NCBI GenBank assembly: GCA_020024115.1
Contig: JAHHUF010000049.1
Span: forward strand, 1-11,591
Source: Anaerofilum sp.
GTDB taxonomy: Bacteria > Bacillota > Clostridia > Oscillospirales > Ruminococcaceae
Reading direction: 5' to 3'
DNA: 11,591 bases
Positions within the stretch are counted from its first letter, which is position 1, and each line of letters begins with the position of its first letter. Shown here one piece after another: positions 6,676-11,591 of this stretch. The notes below the pieces were generated by a model that saw only the letters and a list, made by a program, of their open reading frames with translations, had not been told where the DNA came from and did not search any database. The position numbers and the translations under genes were made by a program.

Positions 6676-7788
6676 ATGAGGATGGAACAAACAATGGAAG
6701 TAAAACAGGTGGTTGTGAATGCTGCTCCAACAAAATACATTCAAAAAGCAGGTTTGCTGCGAGAGTTGGGCAAGTGGTGCCGTTCGCTGTGTCAGGGCGG
6801 AAGTGTATTGGTGGTAGCAGCACCTCATATCTTAAAAGAACAGTCTGCTGCAATCAAAGCGGGATTTACCCGCAGTGGGATTCGTGCCGAATTGCAAGAG
6901 TTTGGCGGTGAGTGCAGCAATGCAGAAATTAGCCATTTGAGGGGCATTATGATTCGCAATCACTGCACTTTGATTGTTGGGATTGGCGGTGGAAAAGTGC
7001 TGGACACCGTAAAAGCAGTGGCACATTTTGCGCAATCTCCTGTGGCAGTTGCTCCCACTGCTGCATCCAGTGATGCTCCATGCAGTGCCCTTTCGGTGCT
7101 TTATACTGAAGATGGAAAACTAGACCGCTATTTGCCGCTGAATCAAAATCCACAGCTTGTTTTGGCAGACAGTGCAGTGATTTCTGCCGCACCTCCACGG
7201 CTGTTGATTGCCGGAATGGGGGATGCTCTGTCCACATGGTATGAGGCAAAAGCCTGTATGCTTTCCAAAGGAAAAACAAATGTCGGAGGCAATTGCGGCG
7301 CAGCGGCTTTGGCACTTGCAAGAGGGTGCAGAGATATTTTGTTTGCAAGTGGTGCAAAAGCTGTGGAAGATGTAAAAGCAGGCAGCCTGACCAATGCAGT
7401 AGAACAGGTCATTGAAGTGAATTTGTATCTGAGCGGTTTGGGCTTTGAAAGTGGTGGATTGGCAGCAGCCCATGCAATCAGCAATGGTTTTGCAGAGTTG
7501 GGGGTTTGCCCCTCTGTCATGCACGGGGAGTTGGTTGCTTTTGGTACCTTGGTGCAGTTGGTTTTGGAAAAAGACCAAAATGAACTGCTGCATACACTGG
7601 AATTTTGCAAGCAAATGGGGTTGCCAACTACCTTAGAAGATTTGGGTTGTGCAAATCTGGGGGAAGAACTCTTGCTGATGGCAGCAGAAAAGGCATGTTC
7701 TGACAAGTATACAATGTCAAATATGCCCTTTGAAGTGCATCCGGATGATGTTTGTCGTGCAATTATGGCATTAAATCATTTGTTATAA
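6676..7788 (+). CDS. gldA: Glycerol dehydrogenase (iron-containing alcohol dehydrogenase family)
   Basis: A 370-residue NAD-dependent dehydrogenase that would oxidise glycerol to dihydroxyacetone. The Rossmann loop GIGGGKVLDTVKA is at 102-114; metal ligands are D183 (GMGDALSTWYE), H266 (AAAHAISNG) and H283 (VMHGELVAFG). The family more often has HAIHNG, here HAISNG, which does not touch the ligand itself. PTAASSDAPCSALSV (127-141) is also typical of GldA. Length is normal. ATG 6676 gives the longest form, but ATG 6682 is better placed relative to AGGA (6671-6674, spacer 7), so the protein may be two residues shorter. It follows tcdA by 60 bases without a terminator and is probably in the same transcript. 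A related polyol or hydroxyketone dehydrogenase cannot be excluded. Confidence 0.9.
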   Translation: MRMEQTMEVKQVVVNAAPTKYIQKAGLLRELGKWCRSLCQGGSVLVVAAPHILKEQSAAIKAGFTRSGIRAELQEFGGECSNAEISHLRGIMIRNHCTLIVGIGGGKVLDTVKAVAHFAQSPVAVAPTAASSDAPCSALSVLYTEDGKLDRYLPLNQNPQLVLADSAVISAAPPRLLIAGMGDALSTWYEAKACMLSKGKTNVGGNCGAAALALARGCRDILFASGAKAVEDVKAGSLTNAVEQVIEVNLYLSGLGFESGGLAAAHAISNGFAELGVCPSVMHGELVAFGTLVQLVLEKDQNELLHTLEFCKQMGLPTTLEDLGCANLGEELLLMAAEKACSDKYTMSNMPFEVHPDDVCRAIMALNHLL

Positions 7789-7790
7789 AA

Positions 7791-7834
7791 AGAGAGAAGT
7801 GCTTTTTGTCACAAAAGCACTTCTCTCTTTGTTT
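7791..7834. terminator. Bidirectional terminator between gldA and the DedA gene
   Basis: A 16-base perfect stem: AGAGAGAAGTGCTTTT (7791-7806), loop TGTCAC, and its complement (7813-7828). On the + strand TTTGTTT follows; on the minus strand a run of five or more T follows (complement of AAAAAGAGAG at 7787-7796). It serves the convergent ends of gldA and dedA and abuts the dedA stop codon at 7833-7835. Confidence 0.9.
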
Positions 7835-8342
7835 ATGCAATAAAATTTAAAACAGCATCTCCAACAAAATACCCTGCACCAATCAAAACTAAATTCCATA
7901 AAAAGACACCTGCCGCAGATGCAAGAGTATATTTCCAAAAGTTCATTTTGATGACACCAGCTGGAATGCAAATGAGTGTGCGTACCATAGGAATCAATTT
8001 GCTGACGAATACACCAACAGCACCTTTGTCACGCAATAGCTGGCATTTTTCCTCAATCAAATCTTTCTGTTTGGGCCAGCGATTGTAGATTTTGGGCAAA
8101 AGCCAATTTCCTGCCAAACGGCTGACCCAATACATAATCCAACTGCCTGCCAAACCGGCAAACAAACATAAAATCAAAGTAAATGGAAGGCTAAGCCCAC
8201 CGCCGCGCGCCCAAATTCCTGCCAAAGGCATGATGATTCCAGCAGGAAATCCCGGAAGATTGAGATATTCTAAAAATACAATGGTAAAAACAGCAATTGC
8301 ACCATAGTGTGTAAGATAAAAACGAATCAGTTCAGCTGACAA
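7833..8342 (-). CDS. DedA/VTT-domain membrane protein
   Basis: A 169-residue integral membrane protein of the DedA (SNARE-associated, VTT) family, some members of which move lipid carriers such as undecaprenyl phosphate across the membrane. Hydrophobic segments lie near 12-45 (re-entrant type, with FLEYLNLPGFPAG holding the family glutamate E25), 50-75, 105-130 and 135-160. The signature FxxRxxPxxR appears as FVSKLIPMVR (112-121), with lysine in place of the first arginine, then the IPAG segment. It is on the short side for the family (usually about 190-220 residues). The start codon is TTG with GGGAG about 9 bases upstream; no ATG is available upstream in frame. It has its own promoter (8382-8410) and ends in a bidirectional terminator. 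Confidence 0.88.
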   Translation of the reverse strand: MSAELIRFYLTHYGAIAVFTIVFLEYLNLPGFPAGIIMPLAGIWARGGGLSLPFTLILCLFAGLAGSWIMYWVSRLAGNWLLPKIYNRWPKQKDLIEEKCQLLRDKGAVGVFVSKLIPMVRTLICIPAGVIKMNFWKYTLASAAGVFLWNLVLIGAGYFVGDAVLNFIA

Positions 8343-8381
8343 TTTTATACGCTCCCTTTAAAAAATGTTGTTTACAATAGA

Positions 8382-8410
8382 ATTATACTGAAAAGTCAAT
8401 AAAGATTCAA
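8382..8410 (-). promoter_or_regulatory. Sigma-A type promoter for the DedA gene
   Basis: On the minus strand TTGAAT (8405-8410), a 17-base spacer and TATAAT (8382-8387). The expected start near 8375 leaves a leader of about 33 bases with the GGGAG ribosome binding site. Confidence 0.65.
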
Positions 8411-8435
8411 CAAATAAATTGTGAATTCTTACCAC

Positions 8436-8464
8436 TTGTGCAATTAGGATAACCAGATTATAAT
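8436..8464 (+). promoter_or_regulatory. Probable sigma-A type promoter for the histidine phosphatase gene
   Basis: TTGTGC (8436-8441), a 17-base spacer and a perfect TATAAT (8459-8464). It is back to back with the dedA promoter, the two -35 boxes being 25 bases apart. The leader would be about 90 bases and holds a T6-G7 run at 8490-8502. A perfect TTGACA at 8464-8469 has only an 11-base gap to the next TATACT and is less likely to be used. Confidence 0.5.
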
Positions 8465-8560
8465 TGACAGAAATAAAGTTTATACTTTGTTTTTTGGGGG
8501 GGAATATTATTTTCCAAAAAGTGGGATGAAAGTTAGTAGAGAAATAAAGGAGGTGCTGGT

Positions 8561-9115
8561 ATGAAAATGGTGATGATTCGGCATGGAGAGCCAGACAGGC
8601 AGGTGTGTATTGAAAGAAAGTTTATTGGGCAGGGATATGAACTTGCTCCACTGACAACAAAAGGGGTGCAGCAAGCCAGACAAGCGGCAAAGAGTCCATT
8701 GATTGACCATGCACAGCTAATTGTGTGTTCTCCCTATACAAGAGCATTGCAGACTGCCGGGGAAATTTCAAAGGCAACAGGGCTGGAAGTTTGTGTGGAA
8801 ATGGATTTGCGAGAACTGGAAAAAGATGTTGAACATCGTTGTGAAACCATTGAGCAAATGGATTTGCTGCATAAAGAATTTTTGGACTGCAAAGGAACTC
8901 ACCCCAAAGGGAAAGAGTGCTGCTGGGAGTCAATTGAGCAGTTGACAAAAAGAATTGTACGAGTGCTGGAAAAATATCTTTGTTACGAAAAAATTGTTGT
9001 TGTCACGCATGGGGGAGTGATACGACGGTTTGTCAACAGACAAAAAATTGAATATGCTTCACCTTATATGGTGGAAATCAATGCACCCATTCAATGTTAT
9101 GGATGGTGTGAATAA
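8561..9115 (+). CDS. Histidine phosphatase family protein (phosphoglycerate mutase-like)
   Basis: A 184-residue protein of the histidine phosphatase superfamily, which transfers or removes phosphate through a phospho-histidine. The catalytic RHGE is at residues 7-10 (nucleophile H8); SPYTRALQTA (57-66) supplies R61; LRELE holds the acid E85; VVTHGGVIRR (147-156) supplies the second histidine H150. These are the full catalytic set. The length fits the small phosphatase subgroup (CobC/PhoE/GpmB-like) better than glycolytic dPGM (about 230-250). Substrate cannot be assigned. The ATG has a strong Shine-Dalgarno (AAAGGAGGTG, 8547-8554 region) 6 or so bases upstream. Single gene, divergent from dedA, closed by a terminator. 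Confidence 0.9.
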   Translation: MKMVMIRHGEPDRQVCIERKFIGQGYELAPLTTKGVQQARQAAKSPLIDHAQLIVCSPYTRALQTAGEISKATGLEVCVEMDLRELEKDVEHRCETIEQMDLLHKEFLDCKGTHPKGKECCWESIEQLTKRIVRVLEKYLCYEKIVVVTHGGVIRRFVNRQKIEYASPYMVEINAPIQCYGWCE

Positions 9116-9129
9116 AATATATAAAAAAT

Positions 9130-9160
9130 GAGGGCTGTTTCCAAACAACCCTCTTTTTTT
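9130..9160. terminator. Bidirectional terminator after the histidine phosphatase gene
   Basis: GAGGGCTGTTT (9130-9140), a two-base gap and AAACAACCCTC (9143-9153) form an 11-base stem with one mismatch, followed by seven T on the + strand. On the minus strand the stem is followed by TTTTTTAT, so it can also end the gene at 9165-9767. Confidence 0.85.
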
Positions 9161-9164
9161 AAAA

Positions 9165-9767
9165 TTAAATATTAAAATGATAGTAGCGTGACAAAACCAA
9201 TGAATGACTGCTTTGTTTTACCAGTGAATTGGGATTGCGGAACAATGCGGACATATAGCCGGCTTGCCAGCCTGCAAAATATGCACAATGGCTTTCGGCA
9301 CAAAGAAGGTTATCTTCTGCTTCCAAATAAGCAGAAAGAACAGATTGAATATCTTCTGGCAAAGATTGAGAAAGATATTGCTCCAAAGCAAAAATGTGGC
9401 TTCTTTGGTTCCAATATTCCGGTACCTGCCAGTTTAAATGGCGATTGGATAATGCAGGCAAAAAGATAACAGAGGGGTCAATTTCTTTGCCTTTGTCAGC
9501 AAGGGAAGCTGAGTGAAGCCCTTGGCTGAACCCATAAGAAACGGCAGTTTTTCTGGAACAGGCGCAAACCTGAATTAAATGCAATAATCCAGATGGAGGG
9601 GTGCTGCAATATTTTGAATAAAGAATCGCAAGCATCCGACTTCGCTGCAATTGAGCTTTTTGATAACTTCCGTTGCAGTGTTGTGCTGCTAAACGGGAAG
9701 CAGTTTTGTTTAGATAGGATAGGTTGTGATAGGATGTGTCAATTTGTTTGCGAGCAATCTGTTCCAT
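9165..9767 (-). CDS. Hypothetical protein, unrecognised
   Basis: A 200-residue soluble protein that I do not recognise. The ATG at 9767 is chosen because AAGAGGA (9773-9779) lies 5 bases upstream; a GTG at 9785 would overlap that site and is unlikely. The N-terminal half is basic and rich in Q, S and Y (ARKQIDTSYHNLSYLNKTASRLAAQH); the C-terminal half has an acidic helix (SAYLEAEDNLLCAESH) followed by an aromatic, glycine-spaced segment FAGWQAGYMSALFR. Six cysteines are spread along the chain without a metal-binding pattern. There is no signal peptide or membrane segment. It stands alone between a bidirectional terminator and an AT-rich gap. That it is a real gene is supported by the ribosome binding site, terminator and length; no function is proposed. 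Confidence 0.65.
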   Translation of the reverse strand: MEQIARKQIDTSYHNLSYLNKTASRLAAQHCNGSYQKAQLQRSRMLAILYSKYCSTPPSGLLHLIQVCACSRKTAVSYGFSQGLHSASLADKGKEIDPSVIFLPALSNRHLNWQVPEYWNQRSHIFALEQYLSQSLPEDIQSVLSAYLEAEDNLLCAESHCAYFAGWQAGYMSALFRNPNSLVKQSSHSLVLSRYYHFNI

Positions 9768-9785
9768 TTTAATCCTCTTTTCCAC

Positions 9786-10035
9786 TTTTATATTTTAGCA
9801 ATGAGCTTTAATAAAATATTTATTGGTAGTTTTGATACTTCTGCTAAATTTATTTAACCATAAAATCAATGTCTTTTTTCGTCGAATTAACAGAGGAAAG
9901 CCCAAAAAGAGCATAATAACTAAAAAAATAGAGATATTTCTTTGTTTTTAGCGAATATTATTAGAAAAAAATCATGTACTGTAAAAAATGAGAGGATTAA
10001 AGAATAAAAATACTTAAAAGATACGATTTATCAAT
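9786..10035. other. AT-rich intergenic region without a gene
   Basis: Only 43 of 180 bases in 9841-10020 are G or C. I see no open frame with a ribosome binding site, no tRNA-like fold and no repeat array. It should contain the promoter for the minus-strand gene starting at 9767, but several AT-rich candidates are equally weak and none can be chosen. Confidence 0.6.
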
Positions 10036-10064
10036 AAAAAATCCTGCCTATTAAAAGGCAGGAT
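10036..10064 (-). terminator. Terminator of the ROK-family gene
   Basis: ATCCTGCCT (10041-10049) and AGGCAGGAT (10056-10064) form a perfect 9-base stem with a 6-base loop. Read on the minus strand the stem is followed by a T run (complement of the A run at 10036-10041). It lies 15 bases past the stop codon of the gene ending at 10079. Confidence 0.88.
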
Positions 10065-10078
10065 AAAATCAGATTTGA

Positions 10079-11479
10079 TTATTTTACTTCGGGCAGACTT
10101 GCAGCAGCAGCACTCTGACCAACACGGCGAGTCTTCTCGTCTGGAGCTTCGGGACGGAATTTGATTTCGGGATATTCCTCATCCATTACCTTGGAAGCAA
10201 CTTCCATGATAATGTCGCCGCCTTTTCCACTCATAACACGACCCATCATCTGAACATGATGAATGTCGTAGAATTTTGCATACAGTGCCAAAGTGTGGCC
10301 TAAATATACACCAATGCTCTCATATACTTTGATAGCACGCTCGTCACCCTCTGCCATCAAAGCCTGAACTTCTTTCAGTTTTTCAGCAGGGGAATCGCCT
10401 TTCAGTTCAATGCCGGCACGAGGAGCCAACTTGATAACGCTGTCTTGGCTGAAGTATTTAACACCACAACCAATGTCACCGCTCCACTCATCTTCCATTG
10501 CCTCAGGCTGGCAGTCAACAGGCGCAAAAGCCAACTCGTTCAGCCAGCCACAGATGTTGCCGTCGCCATCAACATAACCAACAGCCTCACTGGTACCCAT
10601 AGCAATGCCCATAATGCCGTTTTCGCCCAGACCCATTGCACCTGCCAAAGCAGAAACATCGCCATCATTTGCAACAACAACAGGAATTTCATAGCCCAAA
10701 GTGTCGCCCAGAGCCTTTGCAGCACGCAGATAAATATTCTTTACCTTTTTGTCAAAGTCCTCTTTGCCAACTTTAATGAACAGGCTTGCAACCATGCACT
10801 TGTTGTCAATGTATACACCGGCAGAAGAAATACCGATTCCTTCTACACGACCGCCCTTTTCCAGAATCTTTGCAGCAGCAGTGTGGAATGCTGCCAAAAT
10901 TCCCTGATAGTGGTAGTCAGGGTCGGTAATCATTTTGGGGAACCAAACAACTTCTTCACTGTAAATAGGTTCGCCGTCAATCACAGCACTTACCTTGCGG
11001 TCAGAACCGCCTGCATCAAAGCCAATGCGTCCGCCGTTGGTGTGGCGACCAATGCTTTCTGCACGATGTACAGCAGTGGGCTTTTTGTCATAAGGCAGGC
11101 TTTCAACAATAAACTCGGTTTCGTACACTTGCTCCATGAAGCCTTTATCAAATGCACGGGAACCGGTTTCGCTATAAGCAGCTTTTACGCTTGCAGCAAC
11201 AGTTTCGTCGCCACAAATGCTTACCTTGAAACCACCCCAGCTCCACAACAGGAACTTAACCATACGGTCAACATAATAAGCATCCGCTTCTGCCATTTCA
11301 GCAGTGCTGTAAATTTTGGTTTCCCATGTGCCAATCTGGCCGCCGCTGCGTTCAACAGCAATGCAAATGGGCTTTGTTGCGCCAGACTCATAGCCAGCAA
11401 AAAATTGGCCCAGAGGGATGAAGCCTTCATCCAAAACTGGTACATTTTTCATGGGGATTTCCACATTTAGAAATTTCAT
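10079..11479 (-). CDS. ROK-family sugar kinase-like protein with N-terminal extension
   Basis: A 466-residue protein. Residues ~150-466 have the ROK (repressor, ORF, kinase) actin-like ATPase fold: phosphate-1 loop RIGFDAGGSDRK (151-162), GIGISSAGVYID (214-225), VVVANDGDVSALAGA (267-281) with the catalytic-position Asp D272, phosphate-2 loop GIAMGTSEAVGY (291-302), and GRVMSGKGG (413-421) for the adenosine side. The cysteine zinc motif of many ROK proteins (CGxxGCxE) is absent. Residues 1-145 form an extension without a recognised domain; it has no helix-turn-helix, so this is not an XylR/NagC-type repressor. The likely role is cytoplasmic phosphorylation of a hexose or a related sugar, substrate unknown. 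The ATG is preceded by AAAGGA about 12 bases upstream; a second ATG nine codons in is possible but lacks a ribosome binding site. Single-gene unit with its own terminator. Confidence 0.82.
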   Translation of the reverse strand: MKFLNVEIPMKNVPVLDEGFIPLGQFFAGYESGATKPICIAVERSGGQIGTWETKIYSTAEMAEADAYYVDRMVKFLLWSWGGFKVSICGDETVAASVKAAYSETGSRAFDKGFMEQVYETEFIVESLPYDKKPTAVHRAESIGRHTNGGRIGFDAGGSDRKVSAVIDGEPIYSEEVVWFPKMITDPDYHYQGILAAFHTAAAKILEKGGRVEGIGISSAGVYIDNKCMVASLFIKVGKEDFDKKVKNIYLRAAKALGDTLGYEIPVVVANDGDVSALAGAMGLGENGIMGIAMGTSEAVGYVDGDGNICGWLNELAFAPVDCQPEAMEDEWSGDIGCGVKYFSQDSVIKLAPRAGIELKGDSPAEKLKEVQALMAEGDERAIKVYESIGVYLGHTLALYAKFYDIHHVQMMGRVMSGKGGDIIMEVASKVMDEEYPEIKFRPEAPDEKTRRVGQSAAAASLPEVK

Positions 11480-11500
11480 GGAAAAAACATCCTTTCGTTT

Positions 11501-11520
11501 GGTTAATATTTGTATTAAAC
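11501..11520. promoter_or_regulatory. Imperfect palindrome in the ROK-gene leader, possible operator
   Basis: GGTTAATA, TTTG, TATTAAAC: 8-base arms with one mismatch, placed between the -10 box and the ribosome binding site. The position suits a repressor binding site, but AT-rich palindromes of this size also occur by chance. Confidence 0.25.
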
Positions 11521-11554
11521 TGCCGAAAGCAAACTACCTTCGTTTTATATGGCT

Positions 11555-11563
11555 ATTGTACCA
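11555..11563 (-). promoter_or_regulatory. Extended -10 promoter for the ROK-family gene
   Basis: On the minus strand TGGTACAAT matches the extended -10 pattern TGnTATAAT. The -35 position (11578-11583) reads CTGTAT and is poor, which is tolerated by extended -10 promoters. The leader to the ATG at 11479 is about 70 bases. Confidence 0.5.
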
Positions 11564-11591
11564 TAAAAAACCACCAGATACAGCATAAAGA

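Noticed and set aside
8464..8486. TTGACA and TATACT as a promoter for the histidine phosphatase gene
   Set aside because: The boxes are good but only 11 bases apart, too close for sigma-A; the TTGTGC-17-TATAAT pair just upstream fits better.
9188..9469. 93-residue + strand frame opposite the unrecognised gene
   Set aside because: No ribosome binding site, and the minus frame has a good start site and shares a terminator; the + frame is probably a shadow, though with an unrecognised gene this is less certain than elsewhere.
9801..9857. 18-codon + strand frame (MSFNKIFIG...) in the AT-rich gap
   Set aside because: It has no ribosome binding site and is of a length expected by chance.
10445..11470. 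341-residue + strand open frame opposite the ROK-like gene
   Set aside because: It is an antisense shadow; the minus strand has the ROK motifs, a ribosome binding site, promoter and terminator, while the + frame has none of these.

Overview
The window looks like chromosomal DNA of a spore-forming, low-to-middling GC member of the Clostridia (Bacillota). The evidence is a SleC-type spore cortex-lytic enzyme, strong AGGAGG-type ribosome binding sites, short AT-rich intergenic gaps with U-tract terminators, and a codon style typical of gut Clostridia. A finer placement (for example Oscillospiraceae) is a guess; there is no rRNA or other marker here.

Layout. 1-1309: remains of two IS256-family (mutator-type) transposases on the + strand. 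The C-terminal end of one copy is joined at its stop codon to an internal part of a second, heavily decayed copy. 1391-4789 (minus strand): a two-gene unit, a SleC-like cortex-lytic enzyme with six peptidoglycan-binding repeats, followed 6 bases later by a small M15-type zinc peptidase with one such repeat. 4790-5008: divergent intergenic region with a clear sigma-A type promoter for the + strand and an unexplained terminator-like hairpin. 5009-7788 (+): aldose 1-epimerase family protein, tcdA (tRNA t6A dehydratase) and gldA (glycerol dehydrogenase), probably one transcript, closed by a bidirectional terminator at 7791-7834. 7833-8342 (minus): DedA/VTT membrane protein. 8561-9115 (+): histidine phosphatase, divergent from dedA with back-to-back promoters. 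9165-9767 (minus): unrecognised 200-residue protein. 9786-10035: AT-rich DNA with no gene. 10079-11479 (minus): ROK-like sugar kinase family protein with a long N-terminal extension and an extended -10 promoter near the right edge.

How the genes fit together. The SleC-like protein and the M15 peptidase are the one tightly linked functional pair: a glycan-strand lytic enzyme plus a probable peptide-cleaving enzyme, both carrying peptidoglycan-binding repeats and neither with a recognisable signal peptide, so a joint role in spore cortex breakdown or remodelling is a reasonable inference. The epimerase, gldA and ROK genes are carbon-metabolism housekeeping genes; tcdA is translationally coupled to the epimerase gene without an obvious biochemical link. 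I did not find a clearly new defence, RNA or mobile system. The most unusual items are the six-repeat SleC architecture with its M15 partner, the orphan hairpin in the sleC leader, and the transposase fusion.
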